64,000 nt of DNA from Leptolyngbya sp. Heron Island J. GTDB taxonomy: Bacteria > Cyanobacteriota > Cyanobacteriia > Phormidesmidales > Phormidesmidaceae. Location: the NCBI RefSeq assembly GCF_000482245.1, contig NZ_AWNH01000043.1, positions 62,001 through 126,000 of the forward strand, in the 5' to 3' direction. This document shows positions 18,401 to 26,387 of this stretch, one piece after another. Each line of letters begins with the position of its first letter. The stretch's first letter is position 1. Under the pieces are notes generated by a model. That model was given only the letters and a program-made list of their open reading frames with translations. It made no database searches and was not told the origin of the DNA. The position numbers and the translations under genes were made by a program.

Positions 18401-19598
18401 TGATGAAAGAATTAATGATTATTCCTACTTGTTTCCATACAGATATTCTGAAGCAGAACGAGATGCTAGCAAGCTTCTCTTAATGGTAGTCACTAGTCAG
18501 GGTAGGCCTGTACTAAAGCCAACAGAGTTCACGTTTGCAGATATCGAAGAGCATGTTGATAATTTACAACTTAGTCCTATTTGGGGCTTTCATAACAACT
18601 GGATTACCCCAGCTAGATCTCTATATCAAGCCCTGATCGCTCCTATTGAAAGTGATCTTGAAAATCAGAATATTAACAATCTGGTTTTTATTATGGATAT
18701 CAAGCTGCGTTCTTTGCCACTAGCCAGCCTACAACCTGAGGAAGAGAGTCAAGAAGTCGCAAAAAATCAATCTTCAGTAACGGTATTTCCTGCAGATTTT
18801 CCTCTTCCCATCATGCAGGATTCTAACGGTAATTTTATTATTGATAAGTACAGTGTGGGTCTGATGCCCAGCATCAGTCTAACAGATACACGCTATCAAG
18901 ATATCGCTCCAACTCGATTATTAGCAATGGGCAATAGTGAGTTTGAAATTTCTGGTCCTAGGCAGCTATCAGATCTACCAGGGGTAGAAAGTGAGTTAGA
19001 TTTTCTCGATCAGCGATTTGGAGATTGGCGGCCAATTATCAGGAAAGAAAAACTATTTACTCCAGAGATATTGCAAACTCTTCTCAAGAATTTAGATTTC
19101 AATATTTTACACTTGGCCACCCATGCAACATACGATTCTAGCGATCCTGCTAATTCGTTTATTTATTTCAGTGGAAATGGCCATTTGAGTTTGAAAGAGT
19201 TCTCTAAACTTAACCTGGAGGGCATTGATTTGCTAACCTTAAGTGCTTGTGAGACAGCATTAGGGGATGAGCAGTCTGAACTAGGATTTGCCGGGCTTGC
19301 CTATCAATTAGGCGTTAAAACAGCTTTAGCCAGTTTAATGCAAGTGCCAGACACAGGCACACTGGCACTAATGAGTGAGTTTTATAGCCATTTAGAAGCA
19401 GGCCCCATCAAGGCAGAAGCGCTACGTCAAGCACAACTAGCGATGAAAGAGGGTCGGGTTAAAATTAGCGATGGCAATCTTATCATCACTGAACAAGAAC
19501 CCTATGCTCTACAAGGAAGTCTGGCTGAGGTAGCAGATCATCATTTCCAACATCCATTCTATTGGGCGGGATTTACCATGGTAGGTAATCCATGGTAG
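15414..19598 (+). CDS. TPS-secreted haemagglutinin-like protein with C-terminal CHAT protease domain
   Basis: 1394 residues. The order is: signal peptide (~1-28); two-partner-secretion domain (~30-150), with the diagnostic LNPAGILFG at about 114-122; a beta-helix region to ~870 made of Gly/Asn/Ile repeats of the GDI and GGNI type; a linker to ~950 with helices; and a CHAT domain. In CHAT the catalytic His is about residue 1236 (LHLATHATYDSS) and the catalytic Cys about 1279 (LLTLSACETALG), both intact. TPS proteins are exported across the outer membrane by an FhaC/ShlB-type pore. CHAT is a caspase-like peptidase domain. No pore gene is in the window, so it must be encoded elsewhere. It is AT-richer than its neighbours and no HIP1 site was seen in it. 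Confidence 0.88.
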   Translation: MRFFKKGICLSLMTLGLFNYRVLPGITQITPTSDGIGTIVTATETDFSIDGGTQSGNNLFHSFENFSLQVGERANFIAPPSIQNILGRVVSGNASIIDGLVQVTGGSATNLYLLNPAGILFGANAQLNLQGSFTATTANGVDFGNSQFNVLGTNDFSTLASEPSGFIFTDSNPGSVVNTGLLSVEAGKVLTLLGGSVINTGELSAPGGQIILTAVPGRNWVRISQADMLLSLELETISQPIEIVDSFSPLSLAELLTGGNLANASEITLNADGSLQLINSTNGIEVTTGTVIAAGILEVTDTLGGSIHVLGDRVALNNATINASGNDGGGIVRIGGGYQGQESIINATRTYVDNNSVITADALQTGNGGNIIVWADELTGFYGDASVSGGVNGGNGGFIEISGKESLLFDGSVKLDALRGDDGTLLLDPADIRIVPNIGPDDNQLSDDQILSGDGLPADFVIGEAFLESLAGTLLLEATNDITIASGVALNFVTGGPITFFAENNFSMEPASSIVTSGRDLSITAASISANQAIINASVDGLLTAGDITLTANVGGISTSNLDAFATNSGSGGQISLSADGDINTGDINTFAEAVSGNAGQGGNINLFSENGNITTNILRSFSNSAPPNSGNIGFSDNGGAITLNTGNGNIVTGDIFSFTVGRSGNTDNTGGNVQITAEDGAITTGLLETFAFSDLGVPGQGGAIAVSADGTVNIGEINPNLIPTDSNVAMVSIISNLDGVTTGDINNSGQQGGDVNINAAGQITIGVLDTQGFNGLGGNIVVETDSLFRVNGTFLDQNGLTASISSTDDQTGGNIFIRHGGGPMDVPFVVGDASVNGTAGIIASRADNTITPIRSFPESYIQDNIRINTTILSEMATILPEISAAWSETATIQQDTLHNQHRIRSQETPESQLDTDIANLVYKLEENFTTQYETYSRQSGETPIKTLDEIQNELSQVEQATGVRPAIIYAFFLSPNGYLSRLSGGSNEDIWKFISDERINDYSYLFPYRYSEAERDASKLLLMVVTSQGRPVLKPTEFTFADIEEHVDNLQLSPIWGFHNNWITPARSLYQALIAPIESDLENQNINNLVFIMDIKLRSLPLASLQPEEESQEVAKNQSSVTVFPADFPLPIMQDSNGNFIIDKYSVGLMPSISLTDTRYQDIAPTRLLAMGNSEFEISGPRQLSDLPGVESELDFLDQRFGDWRPIIRKEKLFTPEILQTLLKNLDFNILHLATHATYDSSDPANSFIYFSGNGHLSLKEFSKLNLEGIDLLTLSACETALGDEQSELGFAGLAYQLGVKTALASLMQVPDTGTLALMSEFYSHLEAGPIKAEALRQAQLAMKEGRVKISDGNLIITEQEPYALQGSLAEVADHHFQHPFYWAGFTMVGNPW

Positions 19599-19725
19599 AG
19601 ATTGGTTGGCTTCAGTAGTCTCTCAATCCACAGAGCATAGTCTCAACGTATCAAGACCTATTGTCTTTACCCTGCTTTAAAAACAGTTCATATCTATCCC
19701 TAGTGATTCTGCGCTCAGGGAGCAT

Positions 19726-20853
19726 TTATTGTTCATCGTTTAGGAAGGGAATGTCAGGCAAACTGTCGTAACTTATAGCGCTACCTTTGGCGTTTTGTTG
19801 TGGCTCATGGGGCATGGGGATGAGGGAGGTTTTAATGGGAAACGGCATTGGAATATTTTCATGGCGAAAGCGTGTATGCAACCGCTTGATAAACTCGTGA
19901 CGTATGACTAGATGATCAAAATATTCGCGAATGCGCAGATAAACTGTCATGGTAATCGCAAAATAGCCAAACTCTTTAAATCGAATCCAGGGATCAGAAT
20001 TTGGCACACCGCCTTCCACTTGATTCATTACCTCATGGGCAACCGCAAGGGTCACTTGTTCTACCTGTTCTAGGTCCGTGTCATAGCTCACGCCTACTTC
20101 GAGAATAATCAGGGCCTCTTGGTCCGGCAGACCATAGTTCTTAAAAACGTTATTGAGGATGCGGGTGTTGGGCACCACGACCATATTGTCGCGGATGTCT
20201 TGCAGGATGGTATGCCGCCAGGCAATATCAACCACATACCCTTCCTCGCCAGAATCAAGCTGAATAAAATCTCCCACCCGCAGTTTGTTGGATGTGGCCA
20301 GGTTTAATCCGGACAAAAAATTGGTCAAGGTACTTTGAAATGCTAAACCTAGGGACACCCCGCCAATACCCAAGGCTGTGAGTAAAGGGGTAATGGCAAT
20401 GCCAAGAGACTGCAGGGTAATCAGGACACCAAAGGTGAAGATCACAATCTGGGTCAGCATCTCAAATAGAGATGTCAGATTACCAGCGCCTTTGGTCTCG
20501 GAGAAGTAGCGGACAAACCCTACGGACAAACGGGCAACAATCAGGGTACCAGATGCGATCGCGACTACTAGCAATCCCCTTTGAATGGTCAGAAATAAAT
20601 TATTGTCGATGGGCAGTGTGAGAATGGCTGCAAAAATGCCACCAATGATAAACCATAGCAAAATCAGCCCTTTCAGGGAATTGATAATCACATCGGCACC
20701 GCCCCATCCCAGTTTGGCAGATGCGGCCTGCAGCCGATGCAACCCCTGACGCTCAACAATTATTCCTAGAAAAAACGCACCCAGGATAATGACAATGGGT
20801 ACGACAATAAGCAAAATATTGTCAAGAGTAATAGCGTTTAAAACGGCACTCAC
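19726..20853 (-). CDS. MscS-family mechanosensitive ion channel
   Basis: 375 residues from a GTG at 20853. Three to four hydrophobic helices occupy the first ~180 residues. The pore-lining helix follows the pattern LTALGIGGVSLGLAFQSTLTNFLSGL, the Ala/Gly-spaced TM3 of MscS. The beta domain then begins FIQLDSGEEGYVVDIAWRHTIL, followed by the alpha/beta C-terminal vestibule (VVVPNTRILNNVF). It is an inner-membrane channel that opens under membrane tension and relieves osmotic down-shock. A perfect 13-bp hairpin lies in its upstream region. Confidence 0.9.
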   Translation of the reverse strand: MSAVLNAITLDNILLIVVPIVIILGAFFLGIIVERQGLHRLQAASAKLGWGGADVIINSLKGLILLWFIIGGIFAAILTLPIDNNLFLTIQRGLLVVAIASGTLIVARLSVGFVRYFSETKGAGNLTSLFEMLTQIVIFTFGVLITLQSLGIAITPLLTALGIGGVSLGLAFQSTLTNFLSGLNLATSNKLRVGDFIQLDSGEEGYVVDIAWRHTILQDIRDNMVVVPNTRILNNVFKNYGLPDQEALIILEVGVSYDTDLEQVEQVTLAVAHEVMNQVEGGVPNSDPWIRFKEFGYFAITMTVYLRIREYFDHLVIRHEFIKRLHTRFRHENIPMPFPIKTSLIPMPHEPQQNAKGSAISYDSLPDIPFLNDEQ

Positions 20854-20873
20854 AGCGGTTAGCGATACATTAA

Positions 20874-20908
20874 ATCGCGGTATCTAGATGCTTCATAGAT
20901 ACCGCGAT
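20874..20908. promoter_or_regulatory. perfect 13-bp hairpin between the 161-aa gene and the mscS gene
   Basis: ATCGCGGTATCTA (20874-20886) pairs with TAGATACCGCGAT (20896-20908) around a 9-base loop. Both neighbouring genes are on the minus strand, so it may terminate the upstream gene or lie in the mscS leader, ending about 20 bases before its GTG. Confidence 0.6.
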
Positions 20909-20951
20909 CAATCGTCTTTGGCAAGTCGTTATGGGTATTGGTAACTGGGGG

Positions 20952-21437
20952 TTAAGCTAAGAAATCGGGATTACGCTTTCTGATCACACCCACCATCATG
21001 GGACTCATCACCGTAAACAGGGTAATGACTAGAACAATCAGATGCTGGTCCCATGTCAAACGCATCATAAAGTCCCAAGCTGCAGGTCGACCCAGCTCAA
21101 AGCGTCCTAACGCCACATAGGTCACATTGCAGATAAAGGATGTCCAAAAATCAAATAAAACTGCCATTACCCAGGCTAACCTGAGGAGATAAATTTCACG
21201 TTGTTTAATGCGACCGGATCCCCAAATAGAGCGAGTCGAAAAGTTAAAGGCTCCGGCAATTAAGGTGCCCACTAAACTCAAACCAATGGCAATAAAGTGA
21301 ATGCCATTGAGAATCAGCAAACTCCCTAAAAATGTAGTGAGCAAATCCCAGAGCATGCTAACGCGAAAGGCGCTGATTAGCACCAGTCGGGGTAGACCGA
21401 TGTTACGGGTGGACTGCATATCCTGTCTCATAAGCAT
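20952..21437 (-). CDS. small four-helix membrane protein of unknown function
   Basis: 161 residues with four hydrophobic segments (about residues 22-42, 45-65, 85-110 and 130-150), short loops and a basic loop after the second helix (SGRIKQREIY). I do not recognise a named family. It lies upstream of the mscS gene on the same strand with a 99-base gap containing a strong hairpin, and downstream of the universal stress gene. An osmotic or envelope role would be guesswork. Confidence 0.65.
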   Translation of the reverse strand: MLMRQDMQSTRNIGLPRLVLISAFRVSMLWDLLTTFLGSLLILNGIHFIAIGLSLVGTLIAGAFNFSTRSIWGSGRIKQREIYLLRLAWVMAVLFDFWTSFICNVTYVALGRFELGRPAAWDFMMRLTWDQHLIVLVITLFTVMSPMMVGVIRKRNPDFLA

Positions 21438-21569
21438 GATGTCCCTGACGATATGTCACCTGTGTTTTGGCGATGATTTCACGCTAGTCAAACAATATGG
21501 GGAAGTTATGAGGAGGAGACACAGTGAATCTATCCCTAAGGCCCACACCTCAACTGCCTCAGCCTGTTT

Positions 21570-22679
21570 TCATCTCAACTGAGCAGCGCTAGTTGACAAT
21601 TCCGCATTCTGAGCAGCAGTCTGGGTCTGATGAGATTTTTGGGCCGGTAGCTGGGTGCGAGTGACGAGTACTGCACAGGGCGCACGATGACTAACGTAGT
21701 AGCTAACACTGCCCATCAACAGTTCTTGCAGTCCTGAGAGACCACGACAGCCGATCACGATTAAATCGGCGGGCCAGTCCTGGGCTATTTCACAAATGCG
21801 ATATCCCGTGCGTCCTTGCATCACATCGCAGATGGCCTCAACTCCCTCTGCTTCAATTTCATCAACCCGTTGCTGCAGCCATTGCCACCAGTCATTAATA
21901 AAGTGATTCCACTCTTGCTGATACTCTGCAAATAGGCGTTCGCTATGTTGCCCAATATACTGACTGTCGCTAAAAAGCAGCTTGGACGGCATGCCGGGTT
22001 CATCCCCATCGAGAATATGCACTAATCTGATTTCAGCCTGATGTTGTTTGGCCAGGTTGAGCGCCATTAACATGGCTTGTCTGGCCATGTCAGAGCGATC
22101 CAAAGCAACTAAAATGCGCTGCATTGGCTGGATTGGTTCGCTGTCGTTGGGTTTATTTTTTTCAGGGGCGGTCTGGGAGGTGGGATGCACCAATGATTGA
22201 GAGGTGGGATGCACAACTAATACTGAGCAGGGGGCATGGTGCAATACATGGTTGCTAACGCTGCCAATGAGTAGTTCACGAATTCCTGACAGGCCACGGC
22301 TACCCACTACAACCAAATCTGCGTCCCAGCTTTGGGCTGTTTCACAGAGCTTTGCTCCCGGATTTCCATAAAGGAGTGTGCCAGTGGCGGTTATACCGCA
22401 CTGACAGGCTGTCTCTACCTGCTGGTTTAATACGGACTGGGCGTGATCAACGAATTGATTCCAGGCAGTTTGGTAGGACTCTACTACCGTGGAACTGATG
22501 CTGGGATAGAGAGGACCGCCAAAATACCCGCTGAATTGAGGTGCATCTGGTTCGCTATTGACTAAAACATGGACGAGTTTTAGTTCTGCATTATAGCTTT
22601 GGGCAAATGCGATCGCACTCTGGAGAGCCTGTGAACTCAGAGTAGATCGATCAAGACCAACCACAATTTTGCGAATCAT
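21570..22679 (-). CDS. tandem universal stress protein (two UspA domains)
   Basis: 369 residues from ATG 22679 with an AGGAG site. There are two UspA domains, roughly 1-160 and 185-350. Each begins with the hydrophobic strand and Asp of an ATP-binding Usp (KIVVGLDRS; RILVALDRSD) and ends with the G-x2-G-x9-G-S/T signature (GSRGLSGIRELLIGS; GCRGLSGLQELLMGS), so both halves look ATP-binding. A linker with a duplicated SLVHPTSQ sequence joins them. It is a cytosolic stress protein with no specific partner indicated by context. Confidence 0.9.
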   Translation of the reverse strand: MIRKIVVGLDRSTLSSQALQSAIAFAQSYNAELKLVHVLVNSEPDAPQFSGYFGGPLYPSISSTVVESYQTAWNQFVDHAQSVLNQQVETACQCGITATGTLLYGNPGAKLCETAQSWDADLVVVGSRGLSGIRELLIGSVSNHVLHHAPCSVLVVHPTSQSLVHPTSQTAPEKNKPNDSEPIQPMQRILVALDRSDMARQAMLMALNLAKQHQAEIRLVHILDGDEPGMPSKLLFSDSQYIGQHSERLFAEYQQEWNHFINDWWQWLQQRVDEIEAEGVEAICDVMQGRTGYRICEIAQDWPADLIVIGCRGLSGLQELLMGSVSYYVSHRAPCAVLVTRTQLPAQKSHQTQTAAQNAELSTSAAQLR

Positions 22680-22860
22680 TGGTTTTCTCCTAAGAGTCTG
22701 CTAATTCAACAGCTGCCAGCAAAATGATATTTGCCACTCTGTTATTAATATCAGCAGAATAAGTTGAGGAACTTATGAGGGGTAGCTACGCTTTGATATG
22801 AGTTGAGCTAGCACAGCCAGATATCACACCTAAACCAGATATAAATGTCTTTTAGCTTAC

Positions 22861-22890
22861 TTGACATTTCAATCTAAATTGAAATAATAA
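22861..22890 (+). promoter_or_regulatory. promoter with ArsR/SmtB-type operator for the arsenic cassette
   Basis: TTGACA (22861-22866) is followed by a TAATAA-like -10 at 22885-22890 with an 18-base spacer. A perfect inverted repeat, ATTTCAAT-CTAA-ATTGAAAT (22866-22885), fills the spacer. This sequence type and placement match operators bound by ArsR/SmtB repressors. No arsR gene is in the window. Confidence 0.65.
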
Positions 22891-22923
22891 ATATAGGCTC
22901 CTTGGAATGGCTTCAACCAGGCG

Positions 22924-23292
22924 ATGGCAAAAATTGCAATTAATGGCTTTGGCAGAATTGGCCGACTGGTCCTGCGGGCAGCTTGGCCAATTCTGGAGTT
23001 TGTCCATATCAACGAGATCCAGGGTGGGACAACGGCGGCCCATTTACTCAAATTTGACTCCGTCCATGGACGCTGGGCTTCGGAGGTGGCAGCAGCCAGT
23101 GATGAGCAGATAGAACTCAAAGGTAAACTTAACGGTCTTGCTGTCCGGGTGCCTTTACTCAATGCCTCCCTCACCGACTGTGTGTTTGAGGTAACCCGTC
23201 CTACCACGGTATATGACAACGAGTGGGGGTATTCCTGTCGGATGGCGGAGCTGACGCGGAAAGTGGCTGGTGCTGTGGGAGGTGAGATCTGA
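22924..23292 (+). pseudogene. remnant of ArsJ-associated glyceraldehyde-3-phosphate dehydrogenase with internal deletions
   Basis: The frame stays open for 122 residues from ATG 22924, while the family is about 330. Residues 1-67 are the GAPDH N-terminus (AKIAINGFGRIGRLVLRAAW, then FVHINEIQGG and KFDSVHGRW, wording typical of the arsenate-linked GAPDH). Residues ~71-95 are the late segment VPLLNASLTDCVFEVTRPTT. Residues 96-122 are the C-terminal YDNEWGYSCRMAEL. Two in-frame deletions have removed the catalytic Cys/His region and most of the fold. In intact systems this enzyme makes 1-arseno-3-phosphoglycerate for export by ArsJ. No arsJ is here. It is first in the cassette behind the operator. 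A retained small function cannot be excluded. Confidence 0.85.
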
Positions 23293-23318
23293 GCAAGATT
23301 AAAAACTAAGTCTCTTGT

Positions 23319-23346
23319 CGCTGGTTTCGACTCCGCTCAACCAGCG
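23319..23346. repeat. small hairpin repeat between GAPDH remnant and ACR3 gene
   Basis: CGCTGGTT pairs with AACCAGCG around TCGACTCCGCTC. The loop sequence resembles common cyanobacterial dispersed repeats. Confidence 0.5.
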
Positions 23347-23414
23347 GCATCTGTGAGTTGAGGATTGAACAACTCCACATCAATCTACCTTACAACCTAA
23401 TCAGGAGGTATCCC

Positions 23415-24560
23415 ATGACTAGTAACTCTTCTCAGGCACCACCCCAGGCCGGTGGCAAACTCAATATCTTTGAGCGGTATCTAACCCTGTGGGTGGCCAT
23501 CTGCATCGTTGCTGGCATCTTTTTGGGGCGAGTCTTGCCGGGGGTAGCCAACACTCTCGATGCCATGAGTGTTTATCAGGTCTCCGTACCGATTGCTATT
23601 TGTCTTTTTTTCATGATGTATCCAATCATGGTAAAAATTGACTTTTCTCAAGCAAAACGGGCGGCTAAAACGCCTAAGCCAGTCATCCTGACGCTGGTGG
23701 TCAACTGGTTGATTAAGCCCTTTACCATGGTGGTGCTGGCTCAGTTTTTTCTGGGCTGGCTCTTTCAACCCTTGTTAGCAGGGACTGAGATCATTCGCGG
23801 TAGCGAGGTCACCCTGGCAAATTCTTATATTGCCGGAGCTATTTTGTTAGGCATTGCCCCTTGTACGGCCATGGTCCTGATGTGGGGCTATTTGTCCTAC
23901 AGCAATCAGGGACATACTCTGGTGATGGTGGCAATCAATTCCTTGGCCATGTTGTTTCTTTATGCGCCGCTGGGGGGGTGGCTGCTCTCAGCTAATGATC
24001 TGATTGTTCCTTGGAAAACTATTGTGCTGTCGGTACTGATCTATGTGGGCCTACCTTTGTTGGCGGGAAGTGTCTCACGCACATGGATTCTGCGACATCA
24101 GGGTAAAGCTTGGTTTGAAGGAGTATTTTTGAAATACTTGGGGCCTGTGGCCATGATCGCCATGTTGACCACGCTGGTGCTGCTGTTTGCTCTCAAAGGA
24201 GAACTGATCGTCCGCAATCCGCTGCATATTTTGCTGATTGCAGTGCCGTTGTTTTTGCAGACAAATTTTATCTTTCTGATTACCTATGTGGCGGCGCAGA
24301 AGCTGGGGATGGTGTATGAGGATGCTGCACCAGCAGCGTTGATCGGGGCTAGCAATCATTTTGAAGTTGCGATCGCAACTGCTGTTACCCTGTTTGGCCT
24401 CAACTCCGGTGCAGCCCTAGCCACCGTTGTTGGCGTCCTAATTGAAGTACCCGTCATGCTGATGTTAGTAGCCCTATGCAAACGCACGGCCTTCTGGTTC
24501 TCCCGCGAACCCCACAAAGCCACCCTGCCCGATCCTCGCTGTATTCGTTCTCTGCCATAG
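23415..24560 (+). CDS. acr3: arsenite efflux transporter ACR3
   Basis: 381 residues from ATG 23415 (AGGAGG 6 bases upstream). About ten membrane helices. The family's conserved segments are present: [36 protein letters not shown] (the essential Cys of TM4) and [17 protein letters not shown]3 extrudes As(III), and sometimes Sb(III), through the inner membrane using the proton gradient. It is preceded by the GAPDH remnant and followed after 3 bases by a phosphatase-fold gene, so the three are probably one transcript under the ArsR-type operator. Confidence 0.93.
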   Translation: MTSNSSQAPPQAGGKLNIFERYLTLWVAICIVAGIFLGRVLPGVANTLDAMSVYQVSVPIAICLFFMMYPIMVKIDFSQAKRAAKTPKPVILTLVVNWLIKPFTMVVLAQFFLGWLFQPLLAGTEIIRGSEVTLANSYIAGAILLGIAPCTAMVLMWGYLSYSNQGHTLVMVAINSLAMLFLYAPLGGWLLSANDLIVPWKTIVLSVLIYVGLPLLAGSVSRTWILRHQGKAWFEGVFLKYLGPVAMIAMLTTLVLLFALKGELIVRNPLHILLIAVPLFLQTNFIFLITYVAAQKLGMVYEDAAPAALIGASNHFEVAIATAVTLFGLNSGAALATVVGVLIEVPVMLMLVALCKRTAFWFSREPHKATLPDPRCIRSLP

Positions 24561-24563
24561 CCT

Positions 24564-25019
24564 ATGTCAACACCACACTTACCCCCCATTGCCCAACAAC
24601 TATGGTGGGTGGTCCCCAAACAGCTGGCCGGTGTGCGCAAACCCACCCTGGCCGAGCTGGCTGAGCTCAGAGCTGAGGGCATAGAGGCCTTGGTCTCATT
24701 GCTGAGTGATGACTCTAACCTGAACCTATATGCCCAGCAAAACATTCCCCATATCTGGGTACCCATCATCGGAGGCACCGCCCCCAGCTTAGACCAGCTC
24801 GCGCAAATCAAAACCTTTGTAGACAATCAACACAGGCTCGGAACTGCCGTCGCCATTCACTGCTCCAGCGGTCGACGGCGGACTGGAACAGTGTTAGCTG
24901 CCCTATTAATAGCCCAGAGAACAAGCTATGAAAACGCCATCGATACCATATTGCAGGCTAATCCAGAGATTGAACTTAGAGAACCCCAGATCAACTTTCT
25001 AAAAAGTCTCTCGGGTTAA
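24564..25019 (+). CDS. dual-specificity/tyrosine phosphatase-fold protein in the arsenic cassette
   Basis: 151 residues, beginning 3 bases after the ACR3 stop. The active-site loop HCSSGRRRTG gives a full CX5R motif (Cys100, Arg106), preceded by the usual strand TAVAIHC. The N-terminal half (WWVVPKQLAGVRKPTLAELAELRAEGIEALVSLL) fits small cyanobacterial and archaeal dual-specificity phosphatases. It is cytosolic. The same fold can handle arsenate (arsenate reductases of the low-molecular-weight phosphatase and Cdc25 types), so an arsenate-related role is possible because of its place in the operon, but that is inference. An ordinary phosphatase role is equally open. Confidence 0.78.
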   Translation: MSTPHLPPIAQQLWWVVPKQLAGVRKPTLAELAELRAEGIEALVSLLSDDSNLNLYAQQNIPHIWVPIIGGTAPSLDQLAQIKTFVDNQHRLGTAVAIHCSSGRRRTGTVLAALLIAQRTSYENAIDTILQANPEIELREPQINFLKSLSG

Positions 25020-25054
25020 GCTGTCCATTCAACACCAGTGATAAAGTTCTATCC

Positions 25055-26185
25055 CTAAGCCACCATCGGCATTTCCATGGTCAGCACTTCACCATAAAAC
25101 TTTTGCAGCTGCTGAGTTGCGCCGCACCAGCCCCATCGCTCTGCTTCAATACGAGCATTGCGCCGTAACAGTTCAATCTCCGCCCGAGCAGCCAATAAGC
25201 GCTGAGTTGCCTTGATCGCCCCTTCCTCATCTTTGGGATCAAACAAAAACCCATTGGTCCCATCGGTGACAATGTCTGGGATACCCCCAGCGTTGGCAGC
25301 TACTGTCGGACAGCCTGCGGCCATGGCCTCTAGCAAGACCAGCCCCAGCGTCTCAGTACGGGATGGAAAAACAAAAGCATCGGCAGAGGCATAGGCAGAG
25401 GCCAGTTCTTCCCCACCGAGATAACCAACAAAATTAGTCGCCGTTCCCGCAAAATGCTCCTCTAGCTCTTCCCGGTAAGGGCCATCCCCCACCAACGCCA
25501 GTCGAGCCTCCGGAATAGCAGCCAAAATCGGCTTAATCCGGTCCACTTCCTTCTCAGCCGATAGTCGTCCGACATATAGCAACAAAGGCGCATCAGGATG
25601 CCCCTGACTCAAACGCCCACGCATTTCTCGACTGGCCAAACTGGGACGGAACAGTTCCGTATCCACCCCCCGCTGCCAGACTTTGACATTTTCAATTCCG
25701 TGCTCCGTCAGCTCTGTCTGCATAGCCGTAGACGTACACAGGTTGATGCGAGCGTTGTTGTGTACGGCCTTGAGTAACTCCCACAGCATGCCCTCAAACA
25801 TGCCAAAGCCATAATGTTCAAGATACTTAGGCAGGTGAGTATGGTATGAGGCCACCAGGGGAATTTCCAGCGCTTTGGCATAGTAAACACCTGCCAAACC
25901 TAGCACCGCCGGATTTACCACATGCACCAAGTCAGGTTTAAATGCTTCCAAAGCCTCACCAATGGAGGGTCGAGGTAGCGCTAACTTTAGCTCCGGATAT
26001 AGTGGCATCGGAAAGCCAGAAACGCCCTCAATTTTGGCTCCTTTATATTCTGTTAGCCCTCCCTCGGGGCAAAACACACATACGTCATCCCCCAGGGCCT
26101 GTAGCTGCTCGACAGTGTGCTTGAGGCGAGTTACGATACCGTCGACCTTAGGCAAGAATGTTTCGGTAAACAGAGCTATGCGCAT
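25055..26185 (-). CDS. sqdX: sulfoquinovosyltransferase SqdX
   Basis: 376 residues, a GT4-family glycosyltransferase. The N-terminus RIALFTETFLPKVDGIV with HTHLPKY and the C-terminal EX7E region (RTETLGLVLLEAMAAG) are as in cyanobacterial SqdX. It transfers sulfoquinovose from UDP-sulfoquinovose to diacylglycerol, making the thylakoid sulfolipid SQDG. It lies 202 bases downstream of sqdB on the same strand, the usual pairing. Confidence 0.92.
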   Translation of the reverse strand: MRIALFTETFLPKVDGIVTRLKHTVEQLQALGDDVCVFCPEGGLTEYKGAKIEGVSGFPMPLYPELKLALPRPSIGEALEAFKPDLVHVVNPAVLGLAGVYYAKALEIPLVASYHTHLPKYLEHYGFGMFEGMLWELLKAVHNNARINLCTSTAMQTELTEHGIENVKVWQRGVDTELFRPSLASREMRGRLSQGHPDAPLLLYVGRLSAEKEVDRIKPILAAIPEARLALVGDGPYREELEEHFAGTATNFVGYLGGEELASAYASADAFVFPSRTETLGLVLLEAMAAGCPTVAANAGGIPDIVTDGTNGFLFDPKDEEGAIKATQRLLAARAEIELLRRNARIEAERWGWCGATQQLQKFYGEVLTMEMPMVA

Positions 26186-26387
26186 ATGTTTAGCTGTGAA
26201 TGCGGGATATTAAGGAATGATGAACTGCTAATTATTCAACCGCGAAATTGGCCAAGACTCAAGCTTTCACAAAACTGCTTTTTTGGCAATATTCCATATA
26301 ACATCGGCTAGTTCTAGACAAAAGCAAGAAATGAGGCCAAGAGTACAGTCTCAAGATCCCCATTTCCTGCTGATGGAGTCAGCTAGT

